Position numbers and translations under genes: made by a program. The notes below the pieces were generated by a model, which worked only from the letters and a program-made list of their open reading frames with translations, was not told the origin of the DNA and did no database searches. Below, in pieces: positions 1 to 5,016 of a stretch of 6,481 bases of DNA. Numbering within the stretch: the first letter of the stretch is position 1; every line of letters begins with the position of its first letter. The stretch is taken from assembly GCA_944385195.1 (NCBI GenBank), contig CALWWH010000131.1:1-6481 (forward strand), read 5' to 3'. This DNA comes from an uncultured Oscillospiraceae bacterium (GTDB lineage Bacteria > Bacillota > Clostridia > Oscillospirales > Oscillospiraceae).

Positions 1-2
1 AG

Positions 3-947
3 TTTCTGAGAGAAGCAATCAGAGGTTATTACGCCGAAAACGGCGTTGCGCTGGCCTTGGACGAGATATTTGTATCCGACGGCGCGAAAAGCGATCTTGG
101 CAACGTCCTGGATTTGTTCGATCAGAACAATACCGTCTGTATCCCAGACCCCGTATATCCCGTCTATGTCGACACCAATCTCATGGACGGCCGAAAGATT
201 GTCTTCGCTGACGCCACCGAAGCCAACGGCTTCCTGCCGTTGCCGGATGGCTCGCTCACGGCGGATCTGATTTACCTTTGCTCGCCCAACAATCCAACCG
301 GCGCGGTGTACAATCGGGAGCAGCTTAAGCTCTGGGTGGACTACGCCAATGAACACCATGCGCTGATTTTGTTCGATGCGGCCTATGAATCCTTCATCAC
401 AGATCCAGCGCTGCCGCGCAGTATTTTTGAAATAGAAGGGGCCAGAAGCTGCGCCATCGAGTTTTGCTCCCTGTCCAAAACAGCAGGCTTCACCGGAACC
501 CGCTGCGGATATACCGTTGTACCGAAGGAATTGGTTTTCGAGGCAATGAGCATCAATAAAATGTGGCTCAGGCGGCAGACCACGAAGTTTAACGGGGTAT
601 CCTATATTGTGCAAAGAGGAGCACAGGCAGTTTTCACGCCTGAGGGCAGGCGGCAGATCAAAGAAAACATTGCGTATTATCACAGCAATGCGGCGATCAT
701 CACCCAGGCTCTGGACGAGCTGAAGATCTGGTACACCGGCGGCAAAAATTCGCCTTATATCTGGCTGCGCTGTCCCGGCGGAAGAAATTCATGGGATTAC
801 TTTGATTACCTTCTGGACTCTGCCGGCATCGTTGGAACGCCCGGGGCTGGCTTTGGCAAGAATGGAGAACGCTTCTTCCGATTGACGGCCTTTTCCAGTC
901 GGGAAAATACAGCAAAGGCCATGGAGCGCCTGAAGCGCCTGAAGTAA
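3..947 (+). CDS. dapL: LL-diaminopimelate aminotransferase, C-terminal part (5' end outside window)
   Basis: A PLP-dependent fold-type I aminotransferase that converts L-tetrahydrodipicolinate plus glutamate directly to LL-diaminopimelate and 2-oxoglutarate, for lysine and peptidoglycan synthesis in the cytoplasm. The reading frame is open from base 3, giving 314 visible residues; DapL proteins are about 400 residues, so roughly 80-95 N-terminal residues are missing. The TTG at 57 is internal, because the frame upstream (FLREAIRGYYAENGV) already matches DapL. Seen motifs: DEIFVSDGAKSD, then SPNNPTG (PLP/substrate region), FDAAYESFI (the conserved Asp and Tyr that contact the pyridine ring), and SLSKTAGFTGTR, where the Lys encoded at 477-479 should form the Schiff base. 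Near the C-terminus, the Arg at 879-881 (RLTAF) should bind the substrate carboxylate. The SKxAGFTGxR signature separates DapL from other aspartate-family aminotransferases. All catalytic residues in the visible part are present, so the gene appears intact apart from the window edge. Confidence 0.93.
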   Translation, partial: FLREAIRGYYAENGVALALDEIFVSDGAKSDLGNVLDLFDQNNTVCIPDPVYPVYVDTNLMDGRKIVFADATEANGFLPLPDGSLTADLIYLCSPNNPTGAVYNREQLKLWVDYANEHHALILFDAAYESFITDPALPRSIFEIEGARSCAIEFCSLSKTAGFTGTRCGYTVVPKELVFEAMSINKMWLRRQTTKFNGVSYIVQRGAQAVFTPEGRRQIKENIAYYHSNAAIITQALDELKIWYTGGKNSPYIWLRCPGGRNSWDYFDYLLDSAGIVGTPGAGFGKNGERFFRLTAFSSRENTAKAMERLKRLK

Positions 948-957
948 GCTGGAGGAT

Positions 958-1028
958 TCCGTCGCGACGGATCAGATGCAGACCGCAGGCTTTGGCGGGG
1001 CTCGCCAAGGGGTGTGAAAACGCCCCTT
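958..1028. other. Palindrome and two overlapping hairpins between dapL and rarA
   Basis: Eleven bases after the dapL stop lies a perfect 14-bp palindrome, TCCGTCGCGACGGA (958-971). It is followed by two inverted repeats that share bases. The first pairs 990-997 with 1003-1010 (8 bp, one G-U, 5-nt loop). The second pairs 1007-1014 with 1021-1028 (8 bp, one G-U, 6-nt loop). Because 1007-1010 belongs to both, the two stems cannot form together. Neither is followed by a T-run, so neither is a standard intrinsic terminator. The right arm of the second stem runs into the rarA -35 box at 1027. The structures are seen; a role as a dapL transcript end or as an operator is inference. Confidence 0.4.
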
Positions 1029-1055
1029 GACGAACCCCGCCATATTTAATATACT
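1027..1055 (+). promoter_or_regulatory. Sigma-A type promoter for rarA
   Basis: TTGACG (1027-1032) and TATACT (1050-1055) are separated by exactly 17 bp and each matches the consensus at 5 of 6 positions. Transcription would start near 1062, leaving a leader of about 26 nt that carries AAAGGAG (1073-1079) before the rarA ATG at 1088. This suggests rarA is expressed independently of dapL. Confidence 0.75.
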
Positions 1056-1087
1056 AATACCATCCCCCAGCGAAAGGAGCAGATGCA

Positions 1088-2356
1088 ATGTATCAGCCTC
1101 TTGCCGATCAACTTCGGCCCAAGACCCTGGACGATGTCGTGGGGCAGACGCATATATTGGGGCCAAACGGCCTTTTGAGGCGCATCATTGCCTCTGGGAC
1201 GATTCCCAATATGATCTTTTACGGTCCCTCGGGAACTGGAAAGACCACGGTTGCCAATATCATCGCGGCGCAGACCCAGCGGCAGCTCTACCGGCTCAAC
1301 GCCACTACGGCAAGCTCCGCCGACATCAAGGAGATCATCGCCCAGCTGGATACGTTTCTGGCCCCCAACGGCATTCTGCTCTACCTGGATGAGATTCAGT
1401 ATTTCACCAAGAAGCAGCAACAGAGCCTGCTGGAATTCATTGAGAATGGCAAGATCACTCTGATCGCATCCACGACGGAAAACCCCTATTTTTACGTCTA
1501 TAACGCCATTCTCTCCCGGAGCACGATCTTCGAGTTCAAATCTGTTCCGGCAGCTGAGATTGAGAAGGCCGTCCGCCGCGGCATAGACTTCCTGGCGGAA
1601 AAAAACGGCCTCACGACTCATATCGAGCCGGAGGCCGTGGCTTATGTTGCCGCCTCCTGCGGCGGCGATGTACGCAAGGCTCTGAACACGGTGGAGCTGC
1701 TCTTTGCCGCAGGGCAGGTGAAAAACGGCGTCCTGCCCATCACGCTGGAAGACGCCAAGGGCCTCTCGCAGCGCAGCGCCATGCGCTACGACCGGGACGG
1801 AGACAGCCACTACGATATCGTCTCTGCCCTGCAAAAGTCCGTCCGAGGCTCTGATCCTGACGCAGCGGTACACTACCTAGCCCGCCTGCTGGAGGCGGAC
1901 GACCTGCCCTCCGCCTGTCGGCGGATGTTGGTCATGGCCAGCGAGGACGTGGGCCTGGCTTATCCCCAGGCGATAGTCATCGTCAAAGCCTGTGTCGATG
2001 CTGCCTTGCAGCTGGGGATGCCTGAGGCCCGTATCCCACTGGCAGAGGCGGCGGTGCTGATGGCGACGGCGCCCAAGTCCAACTCCGCCTATCTGGCCAT
2101 TGACGCTGCGCTGGGAGATATCCGGGCCGGCCACAGCGGCGAGATTCCCCGCCAGCTGCAAAACGTTCACGCTGACGGCACCGGCTTTGAGCGGGAGCAG
2201 GGCTATCTCTACCCCCACGACTACCCCGGTCACTGGGTCAGGCAGCAGTATTTACCCGATAAGCTGCTCGGGAAGAAGTATTACGAATACGGCGAAAATA
2301 AAACCGAACAGGCGGCAAAAGCGTATTGGGATTTGCTCAAAAGCAGGTCAGAATAG
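1088..2356 (+). CDS. rarA: Replication-associated recombination protein A (RarA/MgsA family AAA+ ATPase)
   Basis: A cytoplasmic AAA+ ATPase of the RarA/MgsA/WRNIP1 family, related to clamp-loader subunits; known relatives act at stalled replication forks and interact with SSB. The 422-residue length is typical. The N-terminus (PLADQLRPKTLDDVVGQ) is the usual family opening. Walker A is GPSGTGKT at 46-53, Walker B ends in D101-E102, sensor 1 is STTEN at 128-132, the likely arginine finger is R144 (LSRS), and sensor 2 is R196 in GDVRKALN. The C-terminal tetramerisation domain (about 230-420) carries the family motifs YDRDGDSHYD, RGSDPDAA, ASEDVG and PHDYPGHWVRQQYLP. The start is set by AAAGGAG 8 nt upstream; an ATG at 1083 is out of frame. 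Walker A has Ser where most relatives have Pro (GPPG), and Walker B continues DEIQYFTKKQQQ rather than DEIHRFNKxQQ, which points to a clostridial subgroup. The 3' end overlaps the convergent S1 gene by 20 bp. Confidence 0.95.
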   Translation: MYQPLADQLRPKTLDDVVGQTHILGPNGLLRRIIASGTIPNMIFYGPSGTGKTTVANIIAAQTQRQLYRLNATTASSADIKEIIAQLDTFLAPNGILLYLDEIQYFTKKQQQSLLEFIENGKITLIASTTENPYFYVYNAILSRSTIFEFKSVPAAEIEKAVRRGIDFLAEKNGLTTHIEPEAVAYVAASCGGDVRKALNTVELLFAAGQVKNGVLPITLEDAKGLSQRSAMRYDRDGDSHYDIVSALQKSVRGSDPDAAVHYLARLLEADDLPSACRRMLVMASEDVGLAYPQAIVIVKACVDAALQLGMPEARIPLAEAAVLMATAPKSNSAYLAIDAALGDIRAGHSGEIPRQLQNVHADGTGFEREQGYLYPHDYPGHWVRQQYLPDKLLGKKYYEYGENKTEQAAKAYWDLLKSRSE

Positions 2357-3224
2357 GTTCTTTGCCTTGCAGGGCCGGGGCGTACTGCCAGAAGTCCATG
2401 TGACCGCTGGTGCGTATGTACTGATAGCGCGGCGGTTCCGGGCTGGGCGGCAGTTTGGCCACGACGGACAGTTTGATCTTTTGCCCCTCCGGTTGGATGG
2501 ATTTGATATAGACGCTCACCCGGTCTCCGAAGTGCAGGTCCTCCCGGGCCTCGCAGAGACCGCACAGATTTGGTCTGAGCTCTACGAAGACGCCAAAAGG
2601 CATCACACCCCGGACGATCCCAGGAACGGTTTGCCCAGGCTCCAGCTGTGCGGCATTGTCCCGCCAGCTGCCCAATAACTCCCGATGGGACAGCACAAAG
2701 CGATTGCCTTCGACGGCGCGGATCACGGCATACAGTTCCTGCCCTAGGGTAAAGCGCTCTGCGGCATCACGGCTGCGGGCCACAGCGATATAGCCTGTTG
2801 GCAAGAGCGCGGTGACGCCCCGCCCGATGTCGCAGAACGCCCCAAAGCGTGCCAAGCCGACGACAAGAGCCGGAATCACATCTCCGGGCCGCAGGGCTGC
2901 TTGAAAGTCTTCCAGGGCCTCCTCCTGGACCAGACGCCGGCTGCAACGCACCGTGTCTGCATCGATGGCGGTCACGCGGAAGCAAACCGGCCGCCCCACC
3001 CGGGACAAAACTGCGATGTCTCGTACCTCGCCGCAGGCGGCCTCCTCTCTGGGGATCCACCCTGTAAAGTCGCCCAGATCCAGCCAAAGGGTCTGGGCTT
3101 GATCGCAGCGGGTCACGATGGCTTCCAGCACGGTGCCCTGATCCAGCGCCCGGCGTAGGCCCTTCAGGGTGAATTGCCGCCGGCTGGCAGACAGCCCCTT
3201 TCCCTCCGGTTCATAGCGTGTCAT
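2337..3224 (-). CDS. S1-domain RNA-binding protein (three S1-like repeats)
   Basis: A 295-residue protein with tandem S1 (OB-fold) domains, expected to bind RNA or ribosomes in the cytoplasm. Repeat 1 (about 30-96) is degenerate. Repeat 2 (about 112-181) shows GDVIPALVVGLARFGAFCDIG. Repeat 3 (about 196-256) shows GIVRGVMPFGVFVEL and ends in KIKLSVV. Both of the latter keep the S1 hallmark FGAF/FGVF. A conserved-looking tail, RTSGHMDFWQYAP, follows, resembling the C-terminus of clostridial S1-like proteins. It is shorter than true ribosomal protein S1 and not obviously RpsA; a general RNA-binding or translation-accessory role is inference. Two ATGs compete: the one at 3230 abuts the GGGAGGG Shine-Dalgarno (3237-3231) with no spacer, whereas the ATG at 3224 lies 6 nt away, so 3224 is chosen. 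It lies 43 bp downstream of the 122-aa gene on the same strand with no terminator between, so the two are probably co-transcribed. Confidence 0.88.
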   Translation of the reverse strand: MTRYEPEGKGLSASRRQFTLKGLRRALDQGTVLEAIVTRCDQAQTLWLDLGDFTGWIPREEAACGEVRDIAVLSRVGRPVCFRVTAIDADTVRCSRRLVQEEALEDFQAALRPGDVIPALVVGLARFGAFCDIGRGVTALLPTGYIAVARSRDAAERFTLGQELYAVIRAVEGNRFVLSHRELLGSWRDNAAQLEPGQTVPGIVRGVMPFGVFVELRPNLCGLCEAREDLHFGDRVSVYIKSIQPEGQKIKLSVVAKLPPSPEPPRYQYIRTSGHMDFWQYAPALQGKEPILTCF

Positions 3225-3230
3225 GAGCAT

Positions 3231-3257
3231 CCCTCCCGGCTATCCTATGCCGCCGGG
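3231..3257 (-). promoter_or_regulatory. Ribosome binding site and overlapping hairpin of the S1-domain gene
   Basis: On the minus strand GGGAGGG (3237-3231) is the ribosome binding site. Its first three G residues are the 3' arm of a 6-bp GC-only stem: CCCGGC (3257-3252) pairs with GCCGGG (3240-3235) around an 11-nt loop. The spacing from this site selects the ATG at 3224 over that at 3230. Partial occlusion of the site in the mRNA is plausible but is inference. Confidence 0.5.
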
Positions 3258-3267
3258 GGAGTGTGTG

Positions 3268-3636
3268 TCACTGCACAACGCGCATCCGTGCCCCACCGCA
3301 GTTGATCAGCACGCGCCGCGTCCGGTCGGCATCCCGATCCATGACGGTGAAGCGGGCATCCACGCGGGTCTCCTTGCTCCTGGCGGAGAAGGGCAGGGGA
3401 TAGATCACGGCGTTGCCGTCGGTCTGAGGCAAACCATTGAGCAGCCCGGTGGCATAGCTGGGGCTGGCGAGGCTGGACGGGTATCCATAAGGTGTAGCTA
3501 CCACTAGCCCTGGTTCGCGGGACTGCTTGGCAGGGCTTGACAGATACTGCTGCAGCGGGATGCCCCGGCTGCGCAGCCGTGCGGCTGCGCGATCGGCCTG
3601 GTCGGCAGTTTCAAAGCGAACAGAATAGGTAATCAT
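3268..3636 (-). CDS. Uncharacterised 122-aa protein
   Basis: I do not recognise this protein. The start at 3636 is supported by AAAGGAG (3651-3645) 8 nt upstream; the frame stays open further upstream, but that extension has no ribosome binding site and runs antisense to the DUF951 gene. The N-terminus (ITYSVRFETADQADRAAARLRSRGI) has a strand-helix pattern with alternating hydrophobics, then an Ala/Arg-rich amphipathic helix. This resembles the opening of small ferredoxin-like domains such as YflT-type stress proteins or SPOR domains, but the resemblance is only a visual inference. The middle (about 35-75) is rich in Ser, Pro, Gly and Tyr and looks flexible. The C-terminal third is basic with several strand-like stretches ending INCGGARMRVVQ. 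There is no signal peptide or membrane segment, so it should be cytoplasmic. It precedes the S1-domain gene by 43 bp in what looks like a two-gene operon. Confidence 0.72.
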   Translation of the reverse strand: MITYSVRFETADQADRAAARLRSRGIPLQQYLSSPAKQSREPGLVVATPYGYPSSLASPSYATGLLNGLPQTDGNAVIYPLPFSARSKETRVDARFTVMDRDADRTRRVLINCGGARMRVVQ

Positions 3637-3643
3637 AAAAATC

Positions 3644-3660
3644 ACTCCTTTGCAAGGAGT
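3644..3660 (-). promoter_or_regulatory. Hairpin enclosing the Shine-Dalgarno of the 122-aa gene
   Basis: ACTCCTT (3660-3654) and AAGGAGT (3650-3644), read on the minus strand, are a perfect 7-bp inverted repeat around a 3-nt loop. The right arm contains almost the whole Shine-Dalgarno AAAGGAG for the start at 3636, and the left arm is an anti-Shine-Dalgarno. The stem is followed by GATTTTTATG. In the mRNA this would hide the ribosome binding site. The repeat is seen; control of translation is inference. Confidence 0.5.
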
Positions 3661-3679
3661 ATCTCCCGATTTTTCCGGG

Positions 3680-3708
3680 ATTATACAGGAGAGACTTATG
3701 GACATCCA
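3680..3708 (-). promoter_or_regulatory. Candidate promoter for the 122-aa/S1-domain operon
   Basis: Read on the minus strand, a perfect TATAAT lies at 3685-3680, preceded directly by TG. The hexamer 17 bp upstream is TGGATG (3708-3703), a weak 3-of-6 match to TTGACA. Transcription would begin near 3673, giving a leader of about 36 nt that is mostly the Shine-Dalgarno hairpin. The promoter overlaps the ribosome binding site and first codons of the divergent DUF951 gene. Confidence 0.5.
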
Positions 3709-3886
3709 TCTCGGCGACGTGTTGGTCATGAAGAAACCCCATCCCTGCGGCGAAAACCGCTGGACTGTACTCCGGGTGGGCATGGACTTCCGGCTCAAGT
3801 GTCTGGGCTGCGGCCATGAGGTGCTCATCGCCCGGTCTAAGGCGGAGAAAAACATCCGTCAGGTACTGCGGGGAGAGGAAAAATAA
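3698..3886 (+). CDS. DUF951 family protein
   Basis: A 62-residue protein of the DUF951 family, which is widespread in Firmicutes and has no established biochemical function. Visible hallmarks are DVLVMKKPHPCGENRWTVLRVGMDFRLKCLGCGH split as follows: MKKPHPCG near residues 11-18, W22, R26-G28-D30 and CLGCGH at 35-40. C17, C35, C38 and possibly H40 could form a metal site, which is inference. Length matches the family (about 60-75 residues). The ATG at 3698 is chosen because AGGAG (3687-3691) lies 6 nt upstream and the conserved block begins right after it; the open frame upstream (from 3650) has no family similarity. The gene diverges from the 122-aa gene, sharing the intergenic region, and no clear promoter of its own is visible. 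Confidence 0.9.
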   Translation: MDIHLGDVLVMKKPHPCGENRWTVLRVGMDFRLKCLGCGHEVLIARSKAEKNIRQVLRGEEK

Positions 3887-3903
3887 AAAAAGAAAATTAT
3901 CCC

Positions 3904-3932
3904 TTGACAAATCACTCTTTGAATGGTATGAT
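3904..3932 (+). promoter_or_regulatory. Strong promoter for the tRNA cluster
   Basis: A perfect TTGACA (3904-3909) and TATGAT (3927-3932, 5 of 6) are spaced by exactly 17 bp, as expected for a stable-RNA promoter. The start would lie near 3939, giving a leader of about 53 nt before tRNA-Phe. That leader contains a 6-bp hairpin (3960-3965 with 3976-3981). Confidence 0.82.
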
Positions 3933-3991
3933 ATCACCCGTAAATGAGATGTGCCTTTTAGGCGCCGCGAAAACAGCGCCTGGGGATCTAT

Positions 3992-4067
<76 letters not shown>

Positions 4068-4070
4068 TTT

Positions 4071-4146
4071 GCGGGTGTAGCTCATCCGGTAGAGCGCCAC
4101 CTTGCCAAGGTGGAGGTAGCGAGTTCGAGCCTCGTCACCCGCTCCA
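4071..4146 (+). tRNA. tRNA-Gly (GCC)
   Basis: The acceptor stem GCGGGTG (4071-4077) pairs with CACCCGC (4136-4142). The D arm is GCTCATCCGGTAGAGC. The anticodon stem CCACC/GGTGG encloses TTGCCAA, with anticodon GCC at 4104-4106. The T arm is GCGAG/CTCGT around TTCGAGC. The discriminator is T (4143) and CCA is encoded (4144-4146). Confidence 0.97.
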
Positions 4147-4152
4147 TAAAAC

Positions 4153-4186
4153 AAAAGGAACGTTCATGCGGGTGGACGTTCCTTTT
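4153..4186 (+). terminator. Long hairpin between tRNA-Gly and tRNA-Cys, possible internal terminator or processing site
   Basis: AAAAGGAACGTTCA (4153-4166) pairs with TGGACGTTCCTTTT (4173-4186) as a 14-bp stem with one G-U and a 6-nt loop (TGCGGG). The A and T ends make it symmetrical, but only the four T residues of the stem itself follow, then CAAA, so termination would be leaky. No promoter lies between it and tRNA-Cys (4193), so tRNA-Cys depends on read-through. It may be an attenuator or an RNase processing signal instead. Confidence 0.5.
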
Positions 4187-4192
4187 CAAACC

Positions 4193-4267
4193 GGTGGCAT
4201 AGCCAAGTGGTAAGGCAATGGTCTGCAAAACCATCATTCCCCGGTTCAAATCCGGGTGTCACCTCCA
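4193..4267 (+). tRNA. tRNA-Cys (GCA)
   Basis: The acceptor stem GGTGGCA (4193-4199) pairs with TGTCACC (4257-4263, one G-U). The anticodon stem ATGGT/ACCAT encloses CTGCAAA, with anticodon GCA at 4225-4227. The T arm is CCCGG/CCGGG around TTCAAAT. The discriminator is T (4264), usual for none of the Phe class but expected U for Cys, and CCA is encoded (4265-4267). It lies 46 bp after tRNA-Gly, with a long hairpin in between. Confidence 0.96.
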
Positions 4268-4272
4268 AAAAG

Positions 4273-4298
4273 CCTCCATACATCGTATGGAGGATTTT
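4273..4298 (+). terminator. Terminator of the tRNA cluster
   Basis: CCTCCATAC (4273-4281) and GTATGGAGG (4285-4293) form a perfect 9-bp stem with a 3-nt loop, followed by ATTTT. It begins 5 bp after the CCA of tRNA-Cys. The T-tract is short, so efficiency may be modest, but position and shape fit an intrinsic terminator. Confidence 0.75.
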
Positions 4299-4448
4299 CA
4301 TGTCTCAACAGGATGCGTAGCGCGTCGGTCTGAAGCTGTATTGTGGACCCTCGCCGCTCCTGCCTGCCTAGCCCCGCGGCTCGTATCCCTGGCCGGTTCA
4401 TCGCACCCTCTATCCGCACGCTGTATGCCGGCTCTGACGCTTTTTTGC
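4299..4448. other. Non-coding stretch between tRNA terminator and thioesterase promoter
   Basis: I see no supportable gene here. Frames that stay open across it on either strand lack a Shine-Dalgarno and run through the tRNA genes or antisense to the thioesterase. There is no tRNA, riboswitch or repeat that I recognise. A short T-run (4441-4446) precedes the promoter. Confidence 0.5.
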
Positions 4449-4477
4449 TTGCAAAATCCAGCGTTTTGTGGCACAAT
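4449..4477 (+). promoter_or_regulatory. Candidate extended -10 promoter for the thioesterase gene
   Basis: TTGCAA (4449-4454) and CACAAT (4472-4477) each match consensus at 4 of 6 positions with 17-bp spacing, and a TG at 4469-4470 adds an extended -10 element (TGnCACAAT). Transcription would start near 4484, about 30 nt before the ATG at 4514. Confidence 0.5.
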
Positions 4478-4513
4478 AGTACCCAGCCATGATTGGCGTA
4501 AGGAGGAACTGCG

Positions 4514-4921
4514 ATGACAGGGAAGGAATTGCAAAAACAGGTGGCGGCCCGGGAACATTTTGCCGTCGAGGCTGCGGGCTGTGAAGTGGTGCAGATGGAG
4601 CGCGAGCACGCCGTCTGCCGGATGCCCAACTGCGAGAAAATCAAAAATGAACTGGGAAACCCTATGGGTGGCGCACTGTTTACCCTGGGCGACTATACCT
4701 TTGCTGTGGCAGCCAACAGCGCCGATGACCGCTTCTGCATTACCCAGAGCGCCAGCGTCAACTATCTGCGCGCGGCTAAGGGCCAGTGGGTCATTGCAGA
4801 GGCCGAATGCGTCCACAGCGGTCACACGACCTGTGTCTATTCCATCCGGATGCGGGATGAGTTGGGCACCCAGGTGGCTTTGATGAGCTTTACCGGGTAC
4901 TATCTCTCTGCGAGGGAGTGA
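4514..4921 (+). CDS. PaaI-like hotdog-fold acyl-CoA thioesterase
   Basis: A 135-residue hotdog-fold protein of the PaaI/YbgC-like thioesterase superfamily, predicted to hydrolyse an acyl- or aryl-CoA thioester in the cytoplasm; the substrate cannot be told from sequence. The typical fold order is visible: an N-terminal helix (about 5-14), a first strand (AVCRMP), then GNPMGGALFTLGDYTFAVAAN at 48-68, which is the central hotdog helix with its HGG-like motif. Strands follow around ITQSASVNYLRAAKG (76-90), WVIAEAECVHSG and TCVYSIRMRDELGTQVAL. D60 corresponds to the family's usual catalytic acid on the helix. The His of the common HGG motif is Met here (M51-G52-G53). The start has an excellent AAGGAGG (4500-4506) 7 nt upstream. 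htrA follows 95 bp later with no terminator between, so partial co-transcription is possible. Confidence 0.88.
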   Translation: MTGKELQKQVAAREHFAVEAAGCEVVQMEREHAVCRMPNCEKIKNELGNPMGGALFTLGDYTFAVAANSADDRFCITQSASVNYLRAAKGQWVIAEAECVHSGHTTCVYSIRMRDELGTQVALMSFTGYYLSARE

Positions 4922-4957
4922 ATTCCAAAAGAATTTTCTGATCAGACATAAACTGTA

Positions 4958-4976
4958 CATAATTTTAGGCTATAAC
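4958..4976 (+). promoter_or_regulatory. Weak -10 candidates upstream of htrA
   Basis: CATAAT (4958-4963, 5 of 6) and TATAAC (4971-4976, 5 of 6) are possible -10 boxes, but neither has a recognisable -35 at 16-18 bp. A 10-bp palindrome TCTGATCAGA (4937-4946) lies just upstream and could be an operator. The AT-rich 95-bp gap fits a regulatory region, but assignment is uncertain. Confidence 0.25.
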
Positions 4977-5016
4977 AGATATCATAAAGCAGCTTTATTC
5001 CAAAGGAGCGAGCGAT

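Noticed and set aside
1046..1873. 275-codon open frame antisense to rarA
   Set aside because: It lies opposite a well-supported rarA, has no convincing ribosome binding site, and its residues look like a reverse-strand shadow in GC-rich coding DNA.
2100..2678. 192-codon plus-strand frame across the rarA/S1 junction
   Set aside because: It is in a different frame from rarA, covers the antisense of the S1 gene, and has no ribosome binding site.
3610..3639. Plus-strand promoter for the DUF951 gene (TTCAAA at 3611-3616, CATAAA at 3634-3639)
   Set aside because: Each box is only 4 of 6 and the site lies within the coding start of the opposite gene; I judged it no better than chance in this AT-rich patch.
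3637..3855. N-terminal extension of the 122-aa gene to a 195-residue protein
   Set aside because: The extension would read through the promoter and antisense to the DUF951 gene, and the good ribosome binding site sits before the ATG at 3636.
4298..4960. 220-codon open frame on the minus strand covering the gap and the thioesterase
   Set aside because: No Shine-Dalgarno precedes its ATG at 4960, most of it is antisense to the thioesterase, and the protein resembles nothing I know.
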